Shown: piece after piece, positions 48,044 to 56,426 of the stretch | How the letters are laid out: each line of letters begins with the position of its first letter | How positions within the stretch are numbered: position 1 is the stretch's first letter | Position numbers and translations under genes: made by a program | The notes under the pieces: generated by a model | Databases searched by the model: none | Seen by the model: only the letters and a program-made list of their open reading frames with translations | Told to the model about the DNA's origin: nothing | Assembly: GCA_028289605.1 (NCBI GenBank) | Contig: JANQON010000016.1 | Location: 186,001 to 250,000 of the forward strand | Source: Hyphococcus sp. | GTDB lineage: Bacteria; Pseudomonadota; Alphaproteobacteria; Caulobacterales; Parvularculaceae | Direction of reading: 5' to 3' | Length of the DNA: 64,000 nucleotides

Positions 48044-49252
48044 ATGTCGCGAAACGTCGTCGTCACCGGCCTCGGCGTTGTCTCGCCTATCGGTGCGGAC
48101 ATCGATTCATTTTGGGATGGTCTGGCGAATGGCCGCTGCGGCATCGCCAAGGACGCGTTTGCGATCGAGGACCTGTCCATCACGCTGCCCGGCGGCCGCA
48201 TCCGCGATATCGACGAACGCATTGATACGCTGGGACCGGCTATGAAACGCGCCGACCGCGTTTCGCAAATGGCGGTGCTCGCCGCCGAAGAGGCGATTGC
48301 GTCGGCGGGCCTGGAGTTCGACGACGAAACCGGGGCCCGCACCGCCTGCATCATCGGCTCGGGCATCGGCGGTCAGGGGTCCTTCGACAGAACCTATTAC
48401 GACATGCTGATCAAAGAGCGGCGGCCTCACCCGTTGACGATTCTGCGGGTCATTCCGAACGCGCCCGCCAGTCACGTGTCGATCCGCCATGGGCTTCGCG
48501 GACCGTCCTTCGCCGTCGCCAGCGCCTGCGCCACGGCCACCCATTCGATCGGCCTGTGCGCGGACATCATCCGCGGCGGGACCGCCGATGTTGGAATCGC
48601 CGGCGCATCGGAGGCGGTGCTGACCTTCGGCGCCATGGAAGCCTGGAACGCGATGCGCATCCTCGCCGACGAGACCTGTCGTCCGTTCTCCAAGAACCGT
48701 AACGGGTTGGCGATCGGCGAGGGCGCCGGTCTGCTTGTGCTGGAGGAAGAAGCGCATGCGAAAGCGCGAGGCGCGACAATCCTGGCGCGTCTGGCCGGCT
48801 TCGGCATGAACGCCGACGGCAAGGACATGATCAATCCGTCCATGGAGGGCGCAGCCGCCTGCATGCGCGCGGCTTTGCAGACGGTCGATGTCGGCGACCC
48901 GGCCGCACTCTACGTCAACGCCCATGGCACCGGTACGTTTCTCAACGATCCCACCGAGACAAGCGCCATACGATCGGTTTTCGGCGCCGACGCCGACGCG
49001 CTGATCGTTTCATCGACAAAATCCATGCATGGCCATTTGCTCGGCGCAGCCGGCGGCGTCGAGGCGATCGCGTCAATCCTGGCGTTGAACAACGGCGTCG
49101 TTCCCCCGACGATTAATCTCGACGAAGCGGATCCTGATTGCGATCTCGATTACGCGCCTAATGAGACGGTCGAGCGGCGCATCGACGTCGCGTTATCGAA
49201 CTCGTTCGCGTTCGGCGGGATGAATGCGGCCCTGGCGTTCACAAAGGCCTGA
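48044..49252 (+). CDS. Beta-ketoacyl-ACP synthase (KAS II-like)
   Basis: This 402-residue condensing enzyme elongates an acyl chain on ACP. The catalytic triad is Cys162 (SACATATHS), His294 (NAHGTGTFLNDPTE) and His331 (MHGHLLGAAGGVEA). VTGLGVVSPIG at the N-terminus and SNSFAFGGMNAAL at the end are typical. It has the ACP gene directly upstream, an arrangement known from FabF/NodE-like enzymes that make special fatty acids. No dehydratase or reductase is adjacent, so it must borrow these from the main pathway. The product is unknown. Confidence 0.94.
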   Translation: MSRNVVVTGLGVVSPIGADIDSFWDGLANGRCGIAKDAFAIEDLSITLPGGRIRDIDERIDTLGPAMKRADRVSQMAVLAAEEAIASAGLEFDDETGARTACIIGSGIGGQGSFDRTYYDMLIKERRPHPLTILRVIPNAPASHVSIRHGLRGPSFAVASACATATHSIGLCADIIRGGTADVGIAGASEAVLTFGAMEAWNAMRILADETCRPFSKNRNGLAIGEGAGLLVLEEEAHAKARGATILARLAGFGMNADGKDMINPSMEGAAACMRAALQTVDVGDPAALYVNAHGTGTFLNDPTETSAIRSVFGADADALIVSSTKSMHGHLLGAAGGVEAIASILALNNGVVPPTINLDEADPDCDLDYAPNETVERRIDVALSNSFAFGGMNAALAFTKA

Positions 49253-49270
49253 CTGGTCGGGGCGGTCGGG

Positions 49271-49624
49271 TTACGCGTGAGCTGCCTTGCCCGGCGCCAG
49301 TTGATGAACCCGCGTGCGCACCCATGAAAAGCCCAGGATCATGAGCACAAGGCCCATATAGCGCACAAAGTAAAAGCCAAGATCATCAACGAAGGTTTCG
49401 AAGATCGCACCAATAGATGCGTAGATGGCCTGAATATCGGCGCCCGATGCGCCCATGGCGGCGATCGGCCAAACGGTGCGATCGATCAACAATGCAAACA
49501 GGGCGTAGACCCAGACATTAGTGTCTTTGCGCGCGAACATGGCGAATAGGAAAGCGAGAATGACGGCCCGGGGCAAATCAGCGCCTGAAAAGCCGATGCT
49601 GACAATATATTCCAGATCTTCCAT
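49271..49624 (-). CDS. Small membrane protein of unknown function
   Basis: This 117-residue protein has three hydrophobic segments (around AVILAFLFAMFA, VYALFALLIDRTVWPIAAMG and FVRYMGLVLMILGFSWV) and a basic tail. No family is recognised. A good ribosome site AGGGAG precedes the ATG. It is convergent with the ketosynthase gene, with 18 bases between the stops. Confidence 0.75.
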   Translation of the reverse strand: MEDLEYIVSIGFSGADLPRAVILAFLFAMFARKDTNVWVYALFALLIDRTVWPIAAMGASGADIQAIYASIGAIFETFVDDLGFYFVRYMGLVLMILGFSWVRTRVHQLAPGKAAHA

Positions 49625-49767
49625 TTTACGCTCCCTTGCGCGGCGTCCTTAACGCCTGTGTTGGCTATATTTACGCCCCATCAGGGTTAATGGCGGGTAA
49701 AGCCCGTCTCATTTTCGGCCGCAAAAAACGGGTGTTTTGTCGCCCCGCGGGCGATTAAAGTGTGTTC

Positions 49768-50655
49768 ATGAGACAAGCATTAACAAAAGCTGAACAATTG
49801 GCGGCGCCGGTTCGTCTTGATGCGTATGAACCGGTCGCCCGCGCCCTCGACTATATCGTCGAGAATTTTGAGGACGCCCCAAGTCTTGAACAGACTGCCG
49901 CCGTCGCCGGTCTGTCGCCGGCGCATTTTCAGCGCGTCTTCAAAGCCGGGGCCGGCGTCTCGCCAAAACGGTTCTTGCAGTATCTCGCCGCCGGCGAAGC
50001 GAAAAAGGCGATGGCGCTGGGCCAAAATGTTCTCGAGGCGTCCTTCGCCGCCGGCCTGTCCGGCCCGTCGCGCCTGCATGATCTATTTCTCGTAGCCGAG
50101 GCGATGACGCCGGGCGCATACCGGAAAAAAGGCGATGGGCTCGTCATCCGATACGGCGTCGCCGACGGGCCTTTCGGCCGCGCATTGATCGGCGCCACCG
50201 ACAAGGGGATATGCTGGCTCAGCTTCTCCGGATGCAAGGACGAGAATGCGCAAGTTGCGGAATTGAAATCCGACTGGCCGGCGGCGTCCTTTGTTCGGGA
50301 TGACGCCTTCATCGCCCCGCTTGCAGGCAAGGCCTTTGCATTCGCCGCCAACCGCAGTCTCGACAAACCGCTCGGTTTGCATGTTCAGGGTACGAACTTC
50401 CAGCTCAAAGTCTGGGAGGCGCTTCTGAAAATTCCGTTTGGCGGTCTTGTCACCTATGGCGGGATCGCAGCGGATATCGGCGCCCCCAAGGCGTCGCGGG
50501 CGGTGGGCGCTGCAGTGGGCGCCAACATGATTTCTCTGCTCATTCCCTGCCACCGCGTGATTCTCTCATCCGGCGTCATTCACAATTACCGGTGGGGCGC
50601 GGAACGAAAGAAAGCCATTCTTGCGATGGAACGCGCCAACGCGGAAGCAGCCTGA
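49768..50655 (+). CDS. Ada-like methylated-DNA--protein-cysteine methyltransferase with AraC HTH
   Basis: This protein of about 295 residues has an N-terminal AraC-type helix-turn-helix (about 20-105: YIVENFEDAPSLEQTAAVAGLSPAHFQRVFKAGAGVSPKRFLQY) and a C-terminal O6-alkylguanine alkyltransferase domain. The acceptor is Cys261 in LLIPCHRVILSSG, preceded by FQLKVWEALLKIPFGGLVTYG. The N-terminal zinc domain of E. coli Ada, which senses methylphosphotriesters, is missing, so regulation by methylation may differ. The ATG at 49768 and the GTG at 49762 are both possible; no strong ribosome site is seen. It is a single gene. Confidence 0.93.
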   Translation: MRQALTKAEQLAAPVRLDAYEPVARALDYIVENFEDAPSLEQTAAVAGLSPAHFQRVFKAGAGVSPKRFLQYLAAGEAKKAMALGQNVLEASFAAGLSGPSRLHDLFLVAEAMTPGAYRKKGDGLVIRYGVADGPFGRALIGATDKGICWLSFSGCKDENAQVAELKSDWPAASFVRDDAFIAPLAGKAFAFAANRSLDKPLGLHVQGTNFQLKVWEALLKIPFGGLVTYGGIAADIGAPKASRAVGAAVGANMISLLIPCHRVILSSGVIHNYRWGAERKKAILAMERANAEAA

Positions 50656-50714
50656 TTGCGCTTTCATCGCCGGCGATGATATTGTACCGCGGCATTGGTC
50701 AGGAGATCCTTCGC

Positions 50715-51152
50715 GTGCGCATTGCGCTCTTCATCGCGTCCTTCTTTTTGTGCGCTCCAGCGCTCGCCCAGCCATCGTTTCTTTCCGACAGCGAACTCAC
50801 CGCCGCTTACGCCGGCAAAACGCATGTGAGTTTTTATCGCTATCCGGTTGAAGAATACGGCGGCATCTATTTTGAGGAGCGCTATCACGTCGACGGCGCC
50901 CTCGATTATCGGGCGGGCGACTTGACGTTGTCCGGCTTCTGGCGGGTCGCCAACGGGCGGATTTGCTTTGAATATCCCGCAACGCCGCTCAATTCGGGGT
51001 GCTTCGCCGTACAATTCGACGCCGGCTGCTACTACAGCTACCAAATCGGAGACGACGGTCGCCCGCTTGGCGTCGCCGAGGGGCGTTGGTGGATCAGGGC
51101 GAAGATCGAAGGAACAAATCCGGACTGCGCCGCGGCTGATTTAGTGTCGTAG
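50715..51152 (+). CDS. Exported protein of unknown function
   Basis: This protein of about 145 residues starts with a signal peptide (RIALFIASFFLCAPALAQ) and has a mature part rich in aromatic residues and four cysteines (GRICFEYP, NSGCFAV, DAGCYYSY and TNPDCAAAD), probably two disulfides. The pattern of FYRYPVEEYGGIYFEERYHVDG and LSGFWRVANGRICFEY resembles small periplasmic proteins of unknown function; I give no name. I chose the GTG at 50715, which follows AGGAGA; an ATG at 50676 is the alternative. Confidence 0.75.
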   Translation: MRIALFIASFFLCAPALAQPSFLSDSELTAAYAGKTHVSFYRYPVEEYGGIYFEERYHVDGALDYRAGDLTLSGFWRVANGRICFEYPATPLNSGCFAVQFDAGCYYSYQIGDDGRPLGVAEGRWWIRAKIEGTNPDCAAADLVS

Positions 51153-51215
51153 CGAAAGGTCGCGCGCTTTTCCTGCGCCCGTTCGGCGGCGGCGGACGGG
51201 AACCGCACCGAGACG

Positions 51216-52124
51216 TTAGTTCGCTTTGGTTTTTCGCCGGGTATTCTTAACGGTCCGGGACCGGGCGCTTTGCGTGAACTCTTCGACAAACCGCGTGAGC
51301 CGCATCGGACGTCCCCGTTCAGGCGCATAGGCCAGAACCAGATCCAGCGACAGGCCGGAAAGGGTTGGCGCGACGCGCACCAAAGCGCCGGTTTTCAGGT
51401 CCTCTTGGATCAGCCATTGCGGCAGCAACGCCATGCCGAGACCCGCCCGAACCGCGCGCGCGACCGCCGCAATGTTGTCTGACGCCAGAACCACGTTGAG
51501 ATCAATCAAACGCTCGCGGCCCTTTGCGTCGAACAGCGCGATTTCACGATCATAAAACGAGGACAATGCGACAGCGGGCAACGTGGTCCAGTCTTTTGTT
51601 GAATTGGCGAGTTGAGGCGTCGCAACGAGTATGCGTTTGACGCGCCCGAGCGATTTCACCACCAGGCGATCATCGGACGTTGCGCCGATGCGAATCCATA
51701 TGTCCGCCTCGCCGGCAATGATGTCGATCGGATCATCCGTCAGTTTCCAGTCAATGCGCACCGCGGGGTAGCGTTTCAAAAACGCGGCGGCTTCATCGAT
51801 CAGCCAGGACTGGCCCAGACCAACGGGCGCTGCGATCGTCAATCGTCCTTGCGGTTCCTTGTCGCGAAGCGCATCGATCGCCTCGTCCCACTTTTCCAGC
51901 ATCTCCCGGGCGACCGGAAGAAGCATTCGCCCTTCCTCGGTCAGTTGCAGGAAATGGGTCGTCCGGTGAATGAGTTTGACGCCGGTGATCGTTTCCAGCG
52001 CCTTGATGCGGCGACTGACGCTCGGTTGGCTGAGACCTTGCGCGACGGCCGCCCGGCTCAAGGCCCCGGTCTCTGCGACACGCAGAAATGTCTCCAGCAA
52101 GTCGAGGCGGTCGGGTTGTGTCAT
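51216..52124 (-). CDS. LysR-family transcriptional regulator
   Basis: This 302-residue regulator has an N-terminal winged helix (about 6-65: LDLLETFLRVAETGALSRAAVAQGLSQPSVSRRIKALE) and a LysR substrate-binding domain from about 95 on (GRLTIAAPVGLGQSWL). It is of the CrgA-like subgroup by its LETF and RLTR segments. It is divergent from a VOC-family gene, the usual layout for a LysR protein and its target. A perfect 14-bp palindrome ends three bases before the start codon and may be its own operator. The effector is unknown. Confidence 0.93.
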   Translation of the reverse strand: MTQPDRLDLLETFLRVAETGALSRAAVAQGLSQPSVSRRIKALETITGVKLIHRTTHFLQLTEEGRMLLPVAREMLEKWDEAIDALRDKEPQGRLTIAAPVGLGQSWLIDEAAAFLKRYPAVRIDWKLTDDPIDIIAGEADIWIRIGATSDDRLVVKSLGRVKRILVATPQLANSTKDWTTLPAVALSSFYDREIALFDAKGRERLIDLNVVLASDNIAAVARAVRAGLGMALLPQWLIQEDLKTGALVRVAPTLSGLSLDLVLAYAPERGRPMRLTRFVEEFTQSARSRTVKNTRRKTKAN

Positions 52125-52126
52125 AC

Positions 52127-52140
52127 GTTATACGTATAAC
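52127..52140. promoter_or_regulatory. Palindrome at the LysR start, shared intergenic region
   Basis: GTTATAC followed by its reverse complement GTATAAC forms a perfect 14-bp palindrome. It lies immediately upstream of the LysR start codon and 95 bases before the divergent VOC gene. It is a probable LysR binding site, and its position suggests strong autorepression or a very short leader. Confidence 0.6.
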
Positions 52141-52235
52141 AATATTGCAATCAATAACACTACCCGTATGACCGTGATTTTGCCACTTTCCCCCTTGCGG
52201 GCGGCGCGGGCCGCCGCCAACCAAGGAAACTGAAA

Positions 52236-52772
52236 ATGCTGAAATCATTTGTCGCCGCCGCCGCCGCCGTCGTCGCTTTCGTTGGGTCGGACGTCACGGC
52301 CTGGGCGGGCCAATCGAACACCGATGCGGTTTCGGAAATGGCGTTTGATCATATGTCAATCAACGTCCGAGATTTTGATGGCGCCGTTGCCTGGTACACC
52401 GAAAAGCTCGGCTTTGAGGTGGATGTGGCGTGGCGCGTCGAGGCGCTTAACGGCAAGCGGCTCGCCTATTTGTCGCTCGGCGAAACCGTGATCGAATTGG
52501 TAGCCGCCGACGAAGGCGGCGCTGGACTCCTTCCGCCGGACTCGTTCGCGGATCATTTCGCTCGCACGGGGTACGGGCATTTGTGTTTTGTCGTCGCGAA
52601 TGTCGACGAAACGCTTAAGACGCTTGAGGCGGGCGGCGTACCGACGTTCGTTGCCGCCGAGACCTATGCTCTCGATGGGACGCCCTATGAACGACGGGTT
52701 GGATTTGTCAAAGATCCTGAAGGAAACGTCATTGAATTCGCCGAACCGCTTCAAGCACGAAAAATGCGCTGA
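52236..52772 (+). CDS. Exported VOC-family protein
   Basis: This 178-residue protein has a signal peptide (about 1-25, ending WAGQ) followed by a VOC/glyoxalase domain: FDHMSINVRDFDGAVAWYTEKLGFEV, YGHLCFVVANVDETLKTLEAGGV and GFVKDPEGNVIEFAEPL. His39, the glutamate in TVIELV, His in GHLCF and Glu in NVIEF fit a metal site. VOC proteins are normally cytosolic, so periplasmic location is unusual. The ATG follows CCAAGGAAA. It is probably controlled by the divergent LysR gene. Confidence 0.88.
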   Translation: MLKSFVAAAAAVVAFVGSDVTAWAGQSNTDAVSEMAFDHMSINVRDFDGAVAWYTEKLGFEVDVAWRVEALNGKRLAYLSLGETVIELVAADEGGAGLLPPDSFADHFARTGYGHLCFVVANVDETLKTLEAGGVPTFVAAETYALDGTPYERRVGFVKDPEGNVIEFAEPLQARKMR

Positions 52773-52846
52773 CCGGATTATTGACGAAGATTTCCAACGC
52801 GCGGCGCATTATTCTGAGACGCCTACCTGCGCTACGCCGTCCCAAC

Positions 52847-52877
52847 AAAAAACCCCCGCACGCGGCGGGGGTTTTTT
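52847..52877. terminator. Bidirectional terminator between the VOC gene and ctrA
   Basis: A 13-bp perfect stem (52847-52859, A-run then CCCCCGC; 52865-52877, GCGGGGG then T-run) has a loop of five bases. A- and T-runs on both sides let it end both the VOC and ctrA transcripts. Confidence 0.92.
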
Positions 52878-52903
52878 CTGAGAAGCAGGGTCGTCTGGAA
52901 GGA

Positions 52904-53605
52904 TTAAGCGACTTCCGCGCTTTGGTTTTCCTGTGGGTCGCGCAGCACATAACCGCGGCCCCAGACCGTTTCGATGTAATGTTCGCCTTCCGTCGCCGAC
53001 GCGAGTTTCTTGCGCAGCTTACAGATGAAGACGTCGATGATTTTGAGTTCCGGCTCGTCCATGCCGCCGTAAAGATGGTTGAGGAACATCTCTTTGGTCA
53101 GCGTCGTGCCCTTGCGAAGCGAGAGCAGCTCCAGCATCTGGTATTCTTTGCCGGTGAGGTGGACGCGTTGCCCGGCGACTTCCACCGTTTTTGCGTCGAG
53201 ATTGACGACCAGCTTGCCCGTCGTAATGACCGACTGCGAATGGCCTTTCGAGCGGCGGACGATGGCGTGAATGCGTGCAACCAGCTCGTCCTTGTGGAAC
53301 GGCTTGGTCATATAGTCGTCGGCGCCGAAGCCGAGACCGCGCACTTTGGTTTCAATGTCGCCCTGGCCGGTCAAGATCAGGATGGGCGTGTTCACTTTTG
53401 AAACACGCAGCGACTTCAACACGTCAAAACCGGTCATGTCCGGCAGGTTGAGGTCGAGAAGAATGATGTCGTAGTCGTACACTTTGCCGAGATCGACGCC
53501 TTCTTCACCGAGATCGGTCGTGTACACATTAAATCCGTCTGACTTCAGCATCAGCTCAATGCTCTGGGCCGTGGCGCCGTCGTCCTCGATGAGCAAAACC
53601 CGCAT
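52904..53605 (-). CDS. ctrA: Cell-cycle response regulator CtrA
   Basis: This 233-residue OmpR-type response regulator controls DNA replication, division and flagellar genes in alphaproteobacteria. The receiver domain starts [20 protein letters not shown], with the phosphorylated Asp51 in [13 protein letters not shown] and Lys in [10 protein letters not shown]. The DNA-binding winged helix (about 125-225) includes [37 protein letters not shown] and FICKLRKKL, as in Caulobacter CtrA. The C-terminus ends in AEVA, compatible with ClpXP degradation. AGGAG precedes the ATG. A GANTC methylation site lies 37 bases upstream. Confidence 0.98.
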   Translation of the reverse strand: MRVLLIEDDGATAQSIELMLKSDGFNVYTTDLGEEGVDLGKVYDYDIILLDLNLPDMTGFDVLKSLRVSKVNTPILILTGQGDIETKVRGLGFGADDYMTKPFHKDELVARIHAIVRRSKGHSQSVITTGKLVVNLDAKTVEVAGQRVHLTGKEYQMLELLSLRKGTTLTKEMFLNHLYGGMDEPELKIIDVFICKLRKKLASATEGEHYIETVWGRGYVLRDPQENQSAEVA

Positions 53606-53932
53606 GGTCGGTCTCCTGTCAGGCGCGCGGCGTCCCCTTAAGAATCATGAACCGCGCATTTTTGTTTTGTAGCGCCGATGCTAACGACGATATGCTTTCA
53701 CAATCGTTAATACAGAAGAATGGATTGCGCCGATCTGATGCTTTTTTTAATCGGGCGACAATCTCTCTTACTGCCTACACCGCATAAACGCTTGATTTGC
53801 GGGCGTTGTCATTAAGCAATTTCGACTTTTTCAACATTTCAGAATTGCGCAGTTTACGCGAGCTTAAAGTCTTGGCCGTTAAGAATGCCCGCATAGTGGA
53901 TTAGCTGACGGCGCACAGGGCGTTAACGACTG
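53606..53932. other. Divergent regulatory region between ctrA and fliI
   Basis: This 327-base gap should carry both promoters. A single GANTC site (GAATC, 53642-53646), the target of the cell-cycle methylase CcrM, is close to ctrA. Several TTAA half-sites occur (for example near 53638, 53707, 53813, 53866 and 53879), but I see no perfect TTAA-N7-TTAA CtrA box. A run of T occurs near 53742. No gene is evident. Confidence 0.5.
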
Positions 53933-55270
53933 ATGGCGGCGATACCTCAAAGACAGGCCGGAGACTTATTGCGCCGTTTCGATCCCGTTTCGATTGCGGG
54001 CGATGTTGTGGGCGTGTCCGGGATCAGCGTCGACATTTCCGACAGGTTGGCGGCGCTGAAAATTGGCGCGCGCGTGATGATCGATACGGTTTCGGGTCCG
54101 CTGCTCGCCGAAATCATAGGCTTGAGCGAAGGGCGCGCCGTCGCGCTGCCGTTCGGCCCGCTGACGGGCGTCGCCCGCGGCGCAAGAGCGGACTTTCTGA
54201 GACCGGCTGAAGGACCGGCGCCGACAACAGGATGGCTCGGCCGGGTTGTGAACGGTCTTGGCGAGCCGATTGACGGAAAGGGGCCTTTGCCGTCCGGCCC
54301 CGTCCCGCGCGCCGTCCGCGCAGCGCCGCCGCCGGCGGCGCTCAGGGCCCGGCTCGGGCCGCCGATCGAATTTGGCGTGAAAGCGATCGACGCCTTCGCG
54401 CCGGCGCGTCAGGGGCAAAGGCTTGGAATCTTTTCCGGCGCCGGGGTCGGAAAGTCCGCGCTGTTGGGCATGATCGCCCGCAACACCGATTGCGATGTCT
54501 CCATTGTCGCGCTCATTGGGGAGCGCGGCCGCGAAGTCCGCGAGTTTCTAGAAGACCATTTGGGACCGGATGGTCTTTCCCGCTCCATCGTCGTTGTTGC
54601 AACATCGGACGAGCCGGCGATGATGCGCCGCGAAGCCGGTTATCTTGCACTGACCCTGGCGGAGTTTTTTCGCGACGAGGGCGCCCACGTTCTGTGCCTG
54701 ATGGATTCGCTGACCCGTATCGCACAGGCGCAGCGCGAAATCGGTCTGGCCGCCGGGGAGCCGCCGACAGCCAAAGGCTACACGCCGTCGGTCTTCGCCC
54801 TTTTGCCAAGCCTGATCGAAAGAGCCGGGCCGGGACTCGACGGCGCCGGCGTCATCAGCGCGGTGTTCTCCGTGCTGGTCGAAAGCGACGATCACGACGA
54901 GCCTATCGCTGACGCCGCGCGCGCGACGCTCGACGGGCACATTGTGCTCGAGCGCGCCATCGCCGAACGCGGACGGCTGCCCGCCGTCAACATTTTGCGA
55001 TCGGTTTCTCGGGCCATGCCCGGGGCGTTGTCTGACGAAAACACTGAAATCGTCCGCGAAATCAAAAGCCTTGCGGCCGCCTATGACGATATGCGCGAAC
55101 TTGTGCGGATCGGCGCTTATCGCGCCGGCGCCGACCCGGCGCTCGACCGGGCGATTGCCATTCATGACGAACTGGAGGAGTTCTTGACCCAACCCTTGAG
55201 CGGTCGGTGTTCCTCCGAAGAGACGTTTCGGGCGCTTGCCGCCCTTCTTGAAAGGGAAGATCATTCGTGA
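53933..55270 (+). CDS. fliI: Flagellum-specific ATP synthase FliI
   Basis: This 445-residue ATPase powers export of flagellar subunits through the type III apparatus. The Walker A motif is FSGAGVGKSALLG (about 165), followed by IVALIGERGREVREFLED and the Walker B region VLCLMDSLTRIAQAQREIGLAAGEPPTAKGYTPSVF, all shared with FliI/YscN and F1-beta. The N-terminal beta-barrel (DVVGVSGISVDISDRL) and C-terminal helices are complete. It overlaps fliJ by four bases and is divergent from ctrA, which is likely to control it. Confidence 0.97.
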   Translation: MAAIPQRQAGDLLRRFDPVSIAGDVVGVSGISVDISDRLAALKIGARVMIDTVSGPLLAEIIGLSEGRAVALPFGPLTGVARGARADFLRPAEGPAPTTGWLGRVVNGLGEPIDGKGPLPSGPVPRAVRAAPPPAALRARLGPPIEFGVKAIDAFAPARQGQRLGIFSGAGVGKSALLGMIARNTDCDVSIVALIGERGREVREFLEDHLGPDGLSRSIVVVATSDEPAMMRREAGYLALTLAEFFRDEGAHVLCLMDSLTRIAQAQREIGLAAGEPPTAKGYTPSVFALLPSLIERAGPGLDGAGVISAVFSVLVESDDHDEPIADAARATLDGHIVLERAIAERGRLPAVNILRSVSRAMPGALSDENTEIVREIKSLAAAYDDMRELVRIGAYRAGADPALDRAIAIHDELEEFLTQPLSGRCSSEETFRALAALLEREDHS

Positions 55271-55695
55271 CCGGTACATTTCGCGGCGCCAAGAGCGTCG
55301 AAAAACTCCTCAAAATCGCACGTCTCGATGTTGAGGCGCTGCGCGTCGATTTGGCTGACATCGAGCGCGCCCAGGAGACCTCCAAGCGCGCCTTGGAAGA
55401 TATTCTGCAATCGGTCCGCCGGGAGGCGAAGACGGCGGAGGACGCTCAGGCGATGGCCGCGTACGAAGACGCGATGCGCGAGCGGCGCGTCAACATTCGC
55501 AAAACGCTGAATGCGCTGGAATCGGCGGCGGACACAGCCCGCGACAAGCTCAACGCTGCGGTCGCGGAAATGGCGAAGCTCGAACACCTTGCCGACGTCA
55601 ATGCCCGTCAGGCCGCTCATGCGTCGCGTCGCCGCGAGGCGCGCACGGCGTCGGAACAACCTTCGCCGACAGCGCGCATCCGATATTCCGGCTGA
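55267..55695 (+). CDS. fliJ: Flagellar export protein FliJ
   Basis: This 142-residue protein is almost entirely charged coiled coil (for example LLKIARLDVEALRVDLADIERAQETSKRALEDILQ and ALESAADTARDKLNAAVAEMAKLEHL), the character of FliJ, the central stalk that fits into the FliI ring. The sequence itself is poorly conserved in the family, so the call rests on size, coiled coil and position after fliI. It starts with GTG overlapping the fliI stop (GTGA). Confidence 0.85.
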   Translation: MTGTFRGAKSVEKLLKIARLDVEALRVDLADIERAQETSKRALEDILQSVRREAKTAEDAQAMAAYEDAMRERRVNIRKTLNALESAADTARDKLNAAVAEMAKLEHLADVNARQAAHASRRREARTASEQPSPTARIRYSG

Positions 55696-55850
55696 TTGAA
55701 TCCGGCCAGCCGCGCCGCGTTCCTGACAGGGGGACCTCCGGCGGCCGCCGCGTCTTTGACGCGCATGTTCCGTTTCCGTTCCGGAACAGCCGTCAAATCT
55801 GGCGAAGATTCCAGCTCTGAGGGCCTTAATTCCTTTGCGTACCAGTAAAT

Positions 55851-55875
55851 CCCATGCTATCCCAGCTCTTGCCCA
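55851..55875. promoter_or_regulatory. Possible MraZ box upstream of the dcw cluster
   Basis: Three CCCA elements start at 55851, 55861 and 55872, i.e. TGGG repeats on the minus strand at 10- and 11-base spacing. MraZ binds TGGG-type direct repeats of 10-base period before mraZ in other bacteria. The position 80-105 bases before mraZ fits; the reverse orientation and the uneven last gap are reservations. Confidence 0.45.
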
Positions 55876-55955
55876 TTTTTGGTCGGGCAGGGGCTGCGTC
55901 GCGTTGGAGTCGAGCGACGTACCCGTTCGGCGTTGGCGAGCGGAGATCAGGCGGC

Positions 55956-56426
55956 ATGAGGCGGGACGCCGAGACCCTTTTTCTGGGGTCGTTTACGAAC
56001 AAGATTGACGCAAAAGGCCGGCTGGCGACCCCGGCCCGGTTTCGCCGCGTCCTGGAGCAGGAAAAGTCGAACACCATCTATGTCATCCCGTCGCCTGACG
56101 AGCCGTGTCTGGAGGCGGGCGGGCCGGCCTATATCGAAAATCTGACGCGGTCGATCCTGTCGCTGCCGCGATTTTCCGACGAGCGAAAGCTGCTGCAAAA
56201 GCGTCTGTCCGGCAAAACCCTCTCATTGTCGATGGACGCAGAAGGCAGAATTGTATTGCCGCAAGCGTTTCGGGACCACGCCAATCTAAACGGCGAGGCG
56301 GTCTTTTCCGGGCAGATCGACTTCTTTCAGATTTGGAACCCGCACGCGCTGGACGCGTCCATGGGCGATGACGACGCGGTCGCACAGGCGCGAAAGACGC
56401 TTCCCAACGCGCCGGAAGGTTTGTGA
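55956..56426 (+). CDS. mraZ: Transcriptional regulator MraZ
   Basis: This 156-residue protein is the first gene of the division and cell-wall cluster and represses it in other bacteria. It has two AbrB-like repeats, with the signatures FLGSFTNKIDAKGRLATPARFR and LSLSMDAEGRIVLPQAFRDHA, each carrying the DxKGR/DAEGR core. I chose the ATG at 55956 because GGAGA lies upstream and the family start is there; the frame continues to 55854. It is co-transcribed with rsmH, which it overlaps by one base. Confidence 0.93.
   Translation: MRRDAETLFLGSFTNKIDAKGRLATPARFRRVLEQEKSNTIYVIPSPDEPCLEAGGPAYIENLTRSILSLPRFSDERKLLQKRLSGKTLSLSMDAEGRIVLPQAFRDHANLNGEAVFSGQIDFFQIWNPHALDASMGDDDAVAQARKTLPNAPEGL

Noticed and set aside
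53606-53932. A sigma-54 promoter for fliI near TGGCCGTTAAGAATGC
   Set aside because: The distance between the GG and GC elements is one base too long for a functional site.
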